This document shows, piece by piece, positions 51,270 through 60,672 of a stretch of DNA of 64,000 nt (the first letter of the stretch is position 1; each line of letters begins with the position of its first letter). The DNA is from GWE2-51-13 sp041736705 (lineage in GTDB: Bacteria; Bacillota_I; Bacilli_A; Erysipelotrichales; Erysipelotrichaceae). Below the pieces are notes generated by a model. That model was not told where the DNA came from. It did not search any database and worked only from the letters and a program-made list of their open reading frames with translations. The position numbers and the translations under genes were made by a program. The DNA is taken from contig JBGSTC010000019.1 of assembly GCA_041736705.1 (NCBI GenBank), positions 1-64,000 on the forward strand, given 5' to 3'.

Positions 51270-52698
51270 AGGATTCATTTTCATAGACTTTCACTAAAGG
51301 AAGTTCAAACCAGAAGGTGCTGCCTTCGCCGACCTTGCTTTCGACGCCGAATTTCGCATGATGGGCGTCCAGGATCGCGCCTGCGATCGCCAGACCCAAG
51401 CCGGTCCCCATGGTTTGGCGTTGATAGTGTTTATCGACTTTATAATAGCGGTCCCAGATGTAGGGCAGATCTTCTTCCGCGATGCCTTCGCCATGGTCGG
51501 TGACCTCGATGCGCACGGTCTCGTCGACCAGCAATTGCATCAACACCTTCTTGTCCGGACCGATGTGTTTGATCGCGTTGTTGACGAAGTTGTAGATGAC
51601 TTGTCCGATTTTCACTTCGTCGCCCTTCACGATGACTTTCGGAAAGGACATGACTTCGATGTCGATCTGTTCCTGCTGAATTAAGCCTTGCATCAGATTG
51701 ACGCTATGGTCGAGCAGCTCAACGATGTCGAATTCCTTGATGTCGAGTTCCAAGACCTTGGATTGAAGTTGCGATAGTTTGGTCATATCGTTGACCAAGC
51801 GGTCGAGATGGTTCACTTCCGTCAAGATGACCTCCAGGTGTTCTTCCCTCTTCTTCGGATTGTTGCCGGAGAGATCGCGGATCATTTCGGTATAGGCCTT
51901 GATCATCGTGAGCGGGGTCTTGATGTCGTGGGAGACGTTGGCGATCAAGTCTTTGCGCAATTCGTCCATTTTCCCGAGTTCTTCCGTCGCATAGTTCAAG
52001 GTTTCGGCCAATTGGCTGATTTCACCGTATTCGCTATTTTCAAACTTGACTTTGTAATCCCCTTCCGCCAGTTTCTGTGCGCTCCGGTTCATCTGGATGA
52101 TGGGACGGGCCATGCGTGAGGAAAGCAAAAGGGCGAACAAGGTCGAAAGGAAGAAAACGGCGATGGTGACATAGATGAATTGGTCCTTGAGGATGTTGAC
52201 GGTGGAATCCAGGGGTTCAAGCGTCGCGTTAAGGAAGATGTAGTAGTTGCCGAAATCGGCGACGACTTCCCTTCCGTACACCAACATGCTTTGGTTGAGC
52301 TGGATGTTTTCCAGCGGAAGGACGAAGTCACGAGTCTTGGATTCTTGGGTGCGTTGGATGTAATCCGACACGTTGGTGGGGTTTTTGATGACCCGTTGGG
52401 TCAGATAACATCCCAAACCGACCGAGTCGACTTGATAAAGCAAGGTTCCTTCACCGTTATAGATGACGGCGCAGACATTGTTTCTGACCGCCATGATCTG
52501 GATGTCGACATCCAGATCGTTATTGAGGATCCCGTATTCCATCTCGTCGGCGACCATGCGGACGTTATCGACTTTGGTGTCGCGGTAATAGGAGGAGATG
52601 AAAACGATCTGGAAAATCCAGAGTGTTCCTAAAATACCTACGGTGAGTAGGATGAAATAAAACCATGTGCGAATGCGGATCCGACTACTGAACTTCAA
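51268..52698 (-). CDS. Sensor histidine kinase
   Basis: 476 residues. TM1 about 12-34, an extracellular sensor of about 38-172 with C76 and C97, TM2 about 173-194, HAMP 195-247, HisKA with H257 (VSHDIKTPLTM), and HATPase with NFVNNAIKH, DHGEGI and GTGLGLAIA. No PAS domain. The start is TTG and overlaps the regulator gene by 14 bases, so it is probably translationally coupled. Signal unknown. Confidence 0.93.
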   Translation of the reverse strand: MKFSSRIRIRTWFYFILLTVGILGTLWIFQIVFISSYYRDTKVDNVRMVADEMEYGILNNDLDVDIQIMAVRNNVCAVIYNGEGTLLYQVDSVGLGCYLTQRVIKNPTNVSDYIQRTQESKTRDFVLPLENIQLNQSMLVYGREVVADFGNYYIFLNATLEPLDSTVNILKDQFIYVTIAVFFLSTLFALLLSSRMARPIIQMNRSAQKLAEGDYKVKFENSEYGEISQLAETLNYATEELGKMDELRKDLIANVSHDIKTPLTMIKAYTEMIRDLSGNNPKKREEHLEVILTEVNHLDRLVNDMTKLSQLQSKVLELDIKEFDIVELLDHSVNLMQGLIQQEQIDIEVMSFPKVIVKGDEVKIGQVIYNFVNNAIKHIGPDKKVLMQLLVDETVRIEVTDHGEGIAEEDLPYIWDRYYKVDKHYQRQTMGTGLGLAIAGAILDAHHAKFGVESKVGEGSTFWFELPLVKVYENES

Positions 52699-53350
52699 AC
52701 TTGTACCCCGTCCCTCGGACCGTCACGATATAATCGCGGTATTCGCCCAAGTTATGACGCAGCATCTTGATGTGGGTGTCGACCGTGCGGTCGTCGCCGA
52801 AGTAGTTGTAGTTCCAGACTTTATCGAGCAGGACATCGCGTGAGAGCGCGGTGTTTTTGTTTCTGACCAAAAACAACAGAAGATCGAACTCCTTGGGCGT
52901 CAGGTTGACCTTTTCCCCGTTGATGAACACGTTGCGTGCATCGACGTCGATATTGAGACCGTTGAAGGTCATGGTTTGGTTTTCCTTGCCGGTGTGTCGG
53001 TCGATGACGACCTTGATGCGTGCCATTAGTTCTTTGGGACTGAAGGGTTTCACCACGTAGTCATCCACACCCAGTTCGAATCCGAACAACTTGTCGAACT
53101 CTTCCTGTCGGGCCGACAACATGATGATCGGGATGTTCTTGATCTTCTTGATTTGGCGACATGCGCTGAACCCATCCAGATAAGGCATCATGATATCCAG
53201 TACGATCACGTCGAAATCTTCGCGCTCGACCAGTTCAAGGGCTTCGCGCCCGTCTTTTGCTTCTTTGACATCGTATCCCGAAACTTCCGCGTATTCACGG
53301 ACTACTTCGCGGATTTTCACTTCGTCATCGACGATGAGGATTCTTGCCAT
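52685..53350 (-). CDS. OmpR-family response regulator
   Basis: 221 residues. Receiver with D8, D9, phospho-acceptor D52 (VLDIMMP), S79 and K101; C-terminal winged helix (LTPKEFDLLLFLVRN ... DDRTVDTHIKMLRHNLG). Paired with the kinase downstream. Its promoter region carries an 11-bp-spaced direct repeat that may be its own operator. Confidence 0.95.
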   Translation of the reverse strand: MARILIVDDEVKIREVVREYAEVSGYDVKEAKDGREALELVEREDFDVIVLDIMMPYLDGFSACRQIKKIKNIPIIMLSARQEEFDKLFGFELGVDDYVVKPFSPKELMARIKVVIDRHTGKENQTMTFNGLNIDVDARNVFINGEKVNLTPKEFDLLLFLVRNKNTALSRDVLLDKVWNYNYFGDDRTVDTHIKMLRHNLGEYRDYIVTVRGTGYKFEVQ

Positions 53351-53370
53351 AATAACACCACCTTTCGTTT

Positions 53371-53403
53371 AGTGTATCCCTATCTTGTGAAAGATTTGTG
53401 AAA
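53371..53403 (-). promoter_or_regulatory. Promoter and direct-repeat operator of the two-component operon
   Basis: Minus strand: TTTCACAA-N3-TTTCACAA at 53396-53403 and 53385-53392, an 8-base direct repeat with 11-bp period, followed by a TACACT -10 element (53371-53376). OmpR/PhoP-type regulators bind such tandem sites, so autoregulation is likely. The whole dnaE-regulator gap is used by this element. Confidence 0.7.
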
Positions 53404-56400
53404 TCAACTTTCCGTCGTTAAGCGTTTGACGTTCTTCACCATGCAGGAATTCTCCTGTTCGATCCTGCCGTCGATCTCGACCAAGGTGCCTTTGACCCAG
53501 ATTTCCTGCGTGCGGTCCAAGAGCGTCGGCATGACGACGACATCCAAGAACGCCGATTCATCGCTGACGGAGACAAACGCCATCATCTGTCCGGTCTTGG
53601 TGCGATGGGTCTTGACCCTCTCGACCATCGCCGCGAAGCGTACGTTTGAATTCAATGTCGTCGAACTGACGATCGGGGTGCATTTGTATCCCGATTTTTG
53701 TTTATAAAGCAGGATCGGATGGCTGGAGAAATAGAATCCGAAGACATCCCGTTCCCGTTCATTGCGCTCTTGCGGAAGATCGGCGACGCTGATCGGGATC
53801 GGTCGCGAGACCAGATCCAAATCGATCCGGGACTGTCCCAAGGTATCGATGCGGACCAAGTCCGCATAGGTGATCGCTTCATCCAACGACGCCAGCATCG
53901 ATTTGCGGGTCATGGCGAAATCGTCCAATGCGCCGGCATCGATCAGCGCTTCGAGGCTTTTACGGTTGAAGCGACGGGTCATGATGCGGGCGATGAAGTC
54001 GTAGTAGTCCAGAAACAAACCGGTGCTTCGTTCATTGAGGATTTCCCGGCAAGCCGCCATGCCGACCCCTTTGATGACGGTCAGCGGGAAGCGGATCCAT
54101 CCGTCTTCCAGAACGTATCCCGCTTCGCTGCGGTTGACGCTGGGGGCCAACAGGCCGACGTTGCGGCTGCGGCATTCGTTGACATATTCGGCGGTTTTGG
54201 TTTCGCTGCCGATGACGCTGCTGAGGAGGGCGGCGAAGAATTGTTCGGGATGGTTCGCTTTCAAATACGCCATCTGATAGGAGATCATCGCATAGGCGAC
54301 GCTATGGGATTTATTGAAGCCGTAGTTGGCGAACTTTGCGATCAGGTTGAAGAGTTCGATCCCCAAGCCATCGCTGTATCCTTTCGCTTTGCATCCGCTC
54401 AGGAATTCTTCCTGCAGTTTCGCCAGTTCCTTGGCGTTCTTCTTGCTCATCGCCTTACGCAGGACATCCGCCCGCGCCAGACTGAACCCGGCCATCTTCT
54501 GCGCCACCTGCATGATCTGTTCCTGATAGATCATGATCCCGTAGGTATCGCTCAATAAGTCCTTGAGGTCGGGATGGGGATAGACGACGCTGGAGGGGTT
54601 TTGCCTTCGTTTCAGGTATTCCGGGATGTTTTCCATGGGTCCGGGGCGAAAGAGTGCGATCGTTGCGACGATGTCGTCGAAACGATACGGCTTCATCTTT
54701 CGGATCAAACTCTTCATCCCTTCGGATTCAAGCTGGAACACCCCGATCGTATCCACGTTTGCGATGCATTCATAAGTCTTCTTATCGTCTAAAGGTAATT
54801 TCAGCGGATCGAGGTCGATCCCCTCTTTTTTGATCATGGTCACCACATCGTCGATGATGGTGAGGTTGCGTAAACCCAGGAAGTCCATCTTGATCAAGCC
54901 CATCGGCTCGAGATGTTCCATCGTGAACTGGGTCGAAAGCAGATCGGCTTCGATCTGCACCAAGGGGATCACGTCCAACAGGTCCGCATCGCTCAGCACG
55001 ATTCCGGCCGCATGGGTCGAGACGTGACGGGGCAAGCCTTCCAGCTCGGAGGCATAGGCGAATAGTTCTTTGAACTTTTCACTGGACTCGATCAACTGCG
55101 AAAAGTGTTTGCTTTCTTCCTTCGCCTTCGGCAGCGTGATCTTCAGCGTGTTGGGGACGGTTTTGGAGATCATGTCGAGGTCGCGTACGGACAGACCCAA
55201 GACCCGGCCGACATCCCGCAGCGCTTGTTTGGCCGCCAAAGTACCGAAGGTCGAGATGTGCGCCACATGGTTCTTCCCGTATTTCTCGACTACGTAGGCG
55301 ATGACTTCGTCGCGCCGGTTGTCGGGAAAATCGATGTCGATGTCGGGCATGGAGATCCGTTCGGGATTCAGGAAGCGTTCAAACAGAAGGTTGTATTTGA
55401 TGGGGTCGACATGCGTGATGCCAAGGCAATAGGCCACAAGCGTTCCCGCGGCGCTTCCGCGTCCCGGGCCGACATAGATCGACTGTTTGCGGGCATGGCG
55501 GATGAAATCCCAGACGATGAGGAAATAGTCCTCGAAATGCATGTCGGTGATGACATCCAATTCATATTTCAAGCGATTCCGGTATACCGGATCGGGTTGG
55601 TCGGAATCCAAACGTTTCTTTAATCCTTGAAGACAAAGCTGGGTCAGGTATTGGGTCGCATCCACCCCATGCGGTAGATCGAACTTAGGCAACCTTACCC
55701 CTACGGGTTTGAAGTCGTAACGACACGACGCGGCGATTTCATCGCTAAATATCAACTCGGACTCAGGATAGAGTCGTTCCATTTCAACAGGTGAAAGCAT
55801 CCATCTTCCTTCGAATGACGGAAGGTTCTTGTCGGAAAGGGTTTGCTGTGTCCCGATCGCGTTCAGGACGCGGAAGGTCGTGTCGTCGCTTTGTTTGGCG
55901 TAATAGACCTTGGAAACCGCAAGGGTACGGATTTTTAGTCGTTGACAGGTTTCCCTTAACACATCGTTGCGCAGATGCCAAAACGAGGATTCCTCATAGG
56001 AACACGCGGCGACGATTGTCGGGATGACCTGTTTGAGCGAGACCAACTGTTCCTCGAGTCGTGAACGGTTTTCCTTGATCATCGCTTCTTCCAACACCCC
56101 GCCCTCGCCGAACGCGACGACCCAGAGATGTTCTTGATAAAGCGCGATGTCATCGAGCGTCACTTTGAAGGGGGCGCATGAAATCAGGGTGCTTAAACGC
56201 ATCAGACCGCGGTAGCCTTCGTCGTCTTTTGCCAAAAGCAAGAACGGGAAAACCGACCCTTCGATCTCGGTGTCGAGTTCCATGCCCAAGATCGGCTTGA
56301 TTTGATGTTTCTGCGTGGCTTTCACGAAATCGGGGACGCCGTGCAGTTTATTACGGTCGGTGAGGGCGATGGCATGATATCCGGCTTCGACGGCGGTTTT

Positions 56401-56472
56401 AACCAGGACTTCCGGGGTCATCGTGCCTTGAAGCAGAGAGAAACAGCTGCGGGTCAAACAATGGACGGCCAT
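53404..56472 (-). CDS. dnaE: DNA polymerase III alpha subunit DnaE
   Basis: Second replicative polymerase, used with PolC in low-GC Gram-positives. The 1022 residues from ATG 56472 include an N-terminal PHP domain, palm with PDIDIDFPDNRRDE, the thumb/fingers region (FNKSHSVAYAMISYQMAYLKANHP), a helix-hairpin-helix segment and an OB fold near the C-terminus (VRFAAMVERVKTHRTKTGQM). A GTG three codons upstream touches the AAGGAAGG site and is unlikely as start. Confidence 0.97.
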   Translation of the reverse strand: MAVHCLTRSCFSLLQGTMTPEVLVKTAVEAGYHAIALTDRNKLHGVPDFVKATQKHQIKPILGMELDTEIEGSVFPFLLLAKDDEGYRGLMRLSTLISCAPFKVTLDDIALYQEHLWVVAFGEGGVLEEAMIKENRSRLEEQLVSLKQVIPTIVAACSYEESSFWHLRNDVLRETCQRLKIRTLAVSKVYYAKQSDDTTFRVLNAIGTQQTLSDKNLPSFEGRWMLSPVEMERLYPESELIFSDEIAASCRYDFKPVGVRLPKFDLPHGVDATQYLTQLCLQGLKKRLDSDQPDPVYRNRLKYELDVITDMHFEDYFLIVWDFIRHARKQSIYVGPGRGSAAGTLVAYCLGITHVDPIKYNLLFERFLNPERISMPDIDIDFPDNRRDEVIAYVVEKYGKNHVAHISTFGTLAAKQALRDVGRVLGLSVRDLDMISKTVPNTLKITLPKAKEESKHFSQLIESSEKFKELFAYASELEGLPRHVSTHAAGIVLSDADLLDVIPLVQIEADLLSTQFTMEHLEPMGLIKMDFLGLRNLTIIDDVVTMIKKEGIDLDPLKLPLDDKKTYECIANVDTIGVFQLESEGMKSLIRKMKPYRFDDIVATIALFRPGPMENIPEYLKRRQNPSSVVYPHPDLKDLLSDTYGIMIYQEQIMQVAQKMAGFSLARADVLRKAMSKKNAKELAKLQEEFLSGCKAKGYSDGLGIELFNLIAKFANYGFNKSHSVAYAMISYQMAYLKANHPEQFFAALLSSVIGSETKTAEYVNECRSRNVGLLAPSVNRSEAGYVLEDGWIRFPLTVIKGVGMAACREILNERSTGLFLDYYDFIARIMTRRFNRKSLEALIDAGALDDFAMTRKSMLASLDEAITYADLVRIDTLGQSRIDLDLVSRPIPISVADLPQERNERERDVFGFYFSSHPILLYKQKSGYKCTPIVSSTTLNSNVRFAAMVERVKTHRTKTGQMMAFVSVSDESAFLDVVVMPTLLDRTQEIWVKGTLVEIDGRIEQENSCMVKNVKRLTTES

Positions 56473-56498
56473 GTCGCTCACCTTCCTTTCATAGGTAC

Positions 56499-56504
56499 AT
56501 TATA
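56499..56504 (-). promoter_or_regulatory. -10 element of dnaE
   Basis: Minus strand TATAAT, 27 bases before the dnaE ATG and directly after the preceding terminator. No good -35 is seen. Confidence 0.5.
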
Positions 56505-56518
56505 CAGGGATTGGGTGT

Positions 56519-56543
56519 AAAAAAGAACAGCGGTGCTGTTCTT
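56519..56543 (-). terminator. Terminator after the 551-residue membrane protein gene
   Basis: Minus strand AAGAACAGC-ACC-GCTGTTCTT followed by TTTT, at the stop codon. Confidence 0.9.
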
Positions 56544-58197
56544 AGTAGTCGTATTGGAGATTATCGAAAGCGTTGATGACCAGGGATGCGGACTCGTTGT
56601 CCAAGTATGTGACGGAAACGAGGTCCCCGATGGCGGTGATGGGAAGTTCCGCATCGATCCGGATGGGGGCGATGAACAGTTTATCCAAGCCTTCCAAACG
56701 GAGGTAGTAGTTTGAATTCCCGTCGACGATGGCCGTGTCGATCGATACGACCTTCGCCTCGATGGTTTTCATCTGCGAAGACCCTCCGTCGATGATGCCC
56801 TTCTCGGTCAATTTCTCGATGTAGGCGATCTGGGCGGCGACGACGGTCTGTCCGACGCCGACCAACGAGTAGTCCGTGACGGCGACGAAGGAATAGAGTT
56901 TCACCAAGCCTTCTTGGTCCTTAAGAGAGATGAAGTAGGTCGGCTGCCCTTCCACGTTCAAGAGAACTGGGAAGGTGGCGCGATAGCCCAGGTCTTGGAC
57001 TTGCCCTTGGGCGCTGCTCATGGCACTGGTTTCGTCCGCGCCTCCGATACGGTAGAACATCGCTTCCTTGGTGTGAAGGTTGATCAGGGTGAACCCGACG
57101 ATGGATTGGTCGGCGCCGACGGAAGTCAAGCCTGAGAAAACATAGGTATAGCCGTCGATGGAGACATAGTTATAGCCGTCGGTCGTCTGGATCATGTCCT
57201 TCTGACCGAAGATCGTATTCCAGAAACCGCGGATGTAGTAACCCCAGTTGTCGATCTGATACCAGGCCAATTCGGTCGGTTGGACACGGTCGACCCAATC
57301 CGGGACATCGTCCACGCTGTATTTTTCCATGTCGCCGGTGATCGGATCGACCACGATGACGCCGACGGCATCCAAACCGCCGAACAAACCGATTTCCGGT
57401 TCGACGACGGAAATGACGTAATAGGGGTTGCCTTCATCGTCGATCTCGAAGGAGAAGTCCTGGAGGATTTCCGTACGGTAGGCAAAGCGGACATGCCGCA
57501 ATAAGTCTTGGTCGAAATACGCGCTGGGGACATACTTCATCCCCTGCTCAAGGGAGACCAGATCCACATCCGACGCATCGTTGACGTTGATGCGAACGAA
57601 GTTGGGGACGCCCGTGTCGCGGTTTTGGAACCATTTGATCAAGCCTTGGTATTCCAAGGGGGAGACACGCAGGATTTCATCCTGGGTGCTGACCAAGGTG
57701 TAGGCGGGGTCGATGTTGAACTGGGAACCCAAGCCCTGCACTTTACCGATCTGTTTGTCGCCCAACTGGATCGCGGTGTCGCGGTCGACGACCGGGATCT
57801 TCGCCAAGCTGATCTTGTCGAAGGAACTGGAGAAGTCGGTGGTTTCGCTGATGACGATCTGGTTGCGGTACTTGGCCGCGTTGATGAACTCGCTTCCCAA
57901 AATCGACATCACGACCACAAACGCCACCAAGAGTCCGCTCAACGTCAAGCTAAGACGGGATGGACCGGAGAACTTCTGGGTCATCAGGAAATTCAAGATG
58001 CCGAAGACGCCGAAGTAAAAGGCAAACAGCAGGTAGATGCCGGAATTGCGCAGATTGTAGGCGGGTAAGGTCAGGTAGTCGACGACGAAGGCTAAAAGCA
58101 GAACGAGAAACAAGGATGTGATCAATGATTTCTTGGCTCCGCGGGCTTTCTGCCCTTCGAACGCCCAAGCGAAATCGGTGCGATACTTCTTACTCAT
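56542..58197 (-). CDS. Membrane protein of unknown function (551 residues)
   Basis: Not recognised. Three membrane segments near the N-terminus (about 24-41, 52-73, 84-101) are followed by roughly 450 soluble residues, probably extracellular. This part has repeated beta-rich segments with aromatic pairs (NPYYVISVVEPEIG, GYNYVSIDGYTYVFSG, QPTYFISLKDQEG), similar to each other in pattern. AAGGAG precedes the ATG. It overlaps nrnA by 4 bases and precedes dnaE. In Bacillus, other membrane proteins lie between nrnA and dnaE, but I see no homology. Confidence 0.85.
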   Translation of the reverse strand: MSKKYRTDFAWAFEGQKARGAKKSLITSLFLVLLLAFVVDYLTLPAYNLRNSGIYLLFAFYFGVFGILNFLMTQKFSGPSRLSLTLSGLLVAFVVVMSILGSEFINAAKYRNQIVISETTDFSSSFDKISLAKIPVVDRDTAIQLGDKQIGKVQGLGSQFNIDPAYTLVSTQDEILRVSPLEYQGLIKWFQNRDTGVPNFVRINVNDASDVDLVSLEQGMKYVPSAYFDQDLLRHVRFAYRTEILQDFSFEIDDEGNPYYVISVVEPEIGLFGGLDAVGVIVVDPITGDMEKYSVDDVPDWVDRVQPTELAWYQIDNWGYYIRGFWNTIFGQKDMIQTTDGYNYVSIDGYTYVFSGLTSVGADQSIVGFTLINLHTKEAMFYRIGGADETSAMSSAQGQVQDLGYRATFPVLLNVEGQPTYFISLKDQEGLVKLYSFVAVTDYSLVGVGQTVVAAQIAYIEKLTEKGIIDGGSSQMKTIEAKVVSIDTAIVDGNSNYYLRLEGLDKLFIAPIRIDAELPITAIGDLVSVTYLDNESASLVINAFDNLQYDY

Positions 58198-59147
58198 GAT
58201 TCTCCTTTGATGCGTGACCGGAGTTCGGCCAATAAGGTTCGCGATGTTTCCACATCGATCCCTTTGACCGCGGCCGCATGCTGATGTCCGCCCCCGCCAT
58301 AGCGACGGGCGATATCGTTGATGATGACTTTACGTGAACGTAGGCTTCCGTTGAAACGGATAATGGACGGGTCTTCGGTTTCGATGAACATCGCCCAGAT
58401 TTCGAAATCCCGGACATTGCCCAATTCCCCGATCCGCTCTTTGGCCGAATTGGGGCTGATCTCAAGTTCTTCCAGCGTTTTCAGCGTTAGGAAGATCGTG
58501 ACCAGTCCGCATTCTTCGATGGTCGCGTGGCTGCGGATATAATTGATGAACTTGTATTCCGTCATGGAAAGCGCGAAGAGTTCTTCGTTGATGCGCGGTA
58601 GGTCAAGATGGCTTTGCGCAAGATAGGCGGCCATCTTCAAGGTATGCGAGGTCGTATTGTTGGTTGAGAATTTCATCGTATCCGTCAGAATGCCCATGTA
58701 AAGATATTGGGCGGTCTTGGTGGACAATATTTCGTCATGGGAAAAGGACTTCAGGATCCCGGTGAGGATTTCACAGGTGCTGGCGGCTTTTTCCATCACG
58801 ATTTCAAGATGTGCATAGGGGTCGGGCTGGGGGTGATGGTCGATCTTGACGATCCGCTTCGCTTTCACGAAGCGCTGGTCGTCGACCCGCGCCGCATTGG
58901 CGGTATCCAGGACGATGGCCAGGCTGCCTTCGATTTCCTCATCCGAGACAAGATCGGGATGTTCGAACAATTCCGGTTTGACCCCGGTATGTTTCCCTAA
59001 GGCATAGACCCGTTTGTTTGGATAGGTTTCCCTGAGAAAGCTGACCAAACCCCATTGACTTCCTAAAGCGTCGGGATCGGGGATCTGATGACGAAAGACG
59101 CAGATGATCTGCGCCTCTTCCACCCAGTTGAGCAGCGTCTTCTGCAT
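58194..59147 (-). CDS. nrnA: DHH-family nanoRNase/pAp phosphatase
   Basis: Degrades short RNA oligonucleotides and 3'-phosphoadenosine 5'-phosphate. The 317 residues have RHQIPDPDALGSQ, VLDTAN, the DHH signature KIDHHPQPDPYAH and C-terminal DHHA1 GGGGHQHAAA. I start it at ATG 59147, 1 base after the ackA stop; a TTG four codons upstream overlaps ackA. There is no clear ribosome binding site, so translation is probably coupled. Confidence 0.92.
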   Translation of the reverse strand: MQKTLLNWVEEAQIICVFRHQIPDPDALGSQWGLVSFLRETYPNKRVYALGKHTGVKPELFEHPDLVSDEEIEGSLAIVLDTANAARVDDQRFVKAKRIVKIDHHPQPDPYAHLEIVMEKAASTCEILTGILKSFSHDEILSTKTAQYLYMGILTDTMKFSTNNTTSHTLKMAAYLAQSHLDLPRINEELFALSMTEYKFINYIRSHATIEECGLVTIFLTLKTLEELEISPNSAKERIGELGNVRDFEIWAMFIETEDPSIIRFNGSLRSRKVIINDIARRYGGGGHQHAAAVKGIDVETSRTLLAELRSRIKGES

Positions 59148-59148
59148 A

Positions 59149-60345
59149 CTAGAAGCCAAGCAGTCGTGACGTATCCTGTGCGATGACGAGTTCTTCGTTG
59201 GTCGAGATCATCCAGACATCGACCTTGGAACCTTCAAGGGAAAGTTTGACATCCTTGCCGCGCGATTTCGCGTTGAGGGCGTAGTCGAACTGGATCCCAA
59301 GGGCTTTCTCGACCCGTTGCGTGATGTCCGCACGGACGCCGAAATCGTTCTCGCCCAACCCGCCGGTGAAGACGATGGCGTCGACGCTACCCATCTGCAT
59401 ATAGTAACTTCCGATGGTCTGCGCGATGCGGTTGGCATAGATCTTGCGGGTCAGGATGGCTTGTTCATTGCCCTCTTCGACCGCCTTCTCGATGTCGCGT
59501 GCGTCGCTGGAAAGTTGCGAAACCCCCAGCATCCCCGACTTCTTGTTGAGGATGTCGATGACCTGCTCGGCGGTTTTGCCCAGTTTCTTCATGAGGAAGG
59601 TGATGATCGCCGGATCGATGTCGCCCGAACGGGTCCCCATCATGATGCCGGCCAAGGGGGTGAAACCCATCGAGGTGTTGACGGATCTTCCCTTCTCGAT
59701 CGCGGTGATCGACGCCCCGTTGCCTAGATGGCAGGTGATGATGTTGATGTCTTCGACGTTCTTGCCCATCTGTTTCGCGGTTTGACGGCTGACGAAATAG
59801 TGGGAGGTTCCATGGAATCCGTAACGACGGATCTTGTAGTGCTGGTAGTATTCAAACGGGATCGGATAGAGGTAGATGTCCGGTGCCATCGTCTGGTGGA
59901 ACGCGGTGTCGAAGACCATGGCATGGCGGGCATGCGGCAAGGACTTCGCGAAGGCGCGGTATCCGATCAGGTTGGCGGGGTTGTGTAAAGGTGCCAAATC
60001 GGCGAGGTCTTCGATGTCTTTTTCGACTTTTTCATCGGCGAAGACGGAGTTCGCATAGAGTTCTCCGCCATGGACGACCCGGTGCCCGACCCCTTTGATT
60101 TCATCGAGGTTTTCGACGATATGATGGGCGACCAAGGCGTCCAGAACCATCTGTACCGCTTCCTTGTGGTCGTGGATCGGTTGGACTTTCTTCACCTTTT
60201 CATCGTTGAACTTGATGGAAAAAATCGCGTCGTCGAAGCCGATGCGTTCGACGATGCCGCTGGTCAATACCGTTTCCTGCGGCATTTCAAACAACTGGAA
60301 TTTGAGGGACGAGCTCCCTGCGTTAACTGAAATCACTTTTGTCAT
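59149..60345 (-). CDS. ackA: Acetate kinase
   Basis: Acetyl-phosphate plus ADP gives acetate and ATP; a main energy step in fermenters. The 398 residues have VISVNAGSSSLKFQLF, FDTAFHQTMAP, GFHGTSHYFVSRQ, ITCHLGNGASI and FTGGLGEND. AAGGAG precedes the ATG. pta is not adjacent. It follows ylxM by 12 bp. Confidence 0.97.
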   Translation of the reverse strand: MTKVISVNAGSSSLKFQLFEMPQETVLTSGIVERIGFDDAIFSIKFNDEKVKKVQPIHDHKEAVQMVLDALVAHHIVENLDEIKGVGHRVVHGGELYANSVFADEKVEKDIEDLADLAPLHNPANLIGYRAFAKSLPHARHAMVFDTAFHQTMAPDIYLYPIPFEYYQHYKIRRYGFHGTSHYFVSRQTAKQMGKNVEDINIITCHLGNGASITAIEKGRSVNTSMGFTPLAGIMMGTRSGDIDPAIITFLMKKLGKTAEQVIDILNKKSGMLGVSQLSSDARDIEKAVEEGNEQAILTRKIYANRIAQTIGSYYMQMGSVDAIVFTGGLGENDFGVRADITQRVEKALGIQFDYALNAKSRGKDVKLSLEGSKVDVWMISTNEELVIAQDTSRLLGF

Positions 60346-60357
60346 TGTGGTTCTCCT

Positions 60358-60672
60358 TCATTCGTTTTCGATCAACTGATCTAGTATTTCATCGACCGCG
60401 TCGATCTTCAGATCGCGCAGTGTTTGATAAAGTCGGGTGCGTGCGTCGTATTTCGCCACGCAATGCAATTTGGCTTCCGTATCTTCCAGGATCTTCTGTA
60501 CCCTTTGGATTGTATCATAGACGGCGCTGCGGCTGCTGCCGGTTTGCTCCGCGATTTCCGAGAGCGAGAAATCCTCCCTGAAATGCATGTCCGCGATCGC
60601 CTTCTGGTTGGCTGTCAACAAGCTTTCATACCAATCCAGCAGACTATTCATGCGTTGCGTCTTATCCAACAT
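60358..60672 (-). CDS. ylxM: YlxM-family helix-turn-helix SRP-associated protein
   Basis: 104 residues from ATG 60672 (MLDKTQRMNSLLDWYESLL), with a sigma-factor-like helix-turn-helix (FSLSEIAEQTGSSRSAVYDTIQRV). YlxM homologues are associated with the signal recognition particle and usually lie just before ffh. Here ackA follows. GGAGG lies 9 bases before the ATG; it overlaps ftsY by 11 bases. Confidence 0.92.
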   Translation of the reverse strand: MLDKTQRMNSLLDWYESLLTANQKAIADMHFREDFSLSEIAEQTGSSRSAVYDTIQRVQKILEDTEAKLHCVAKYDARTRLYQTLRDLKIDAVDEILDQLIENE

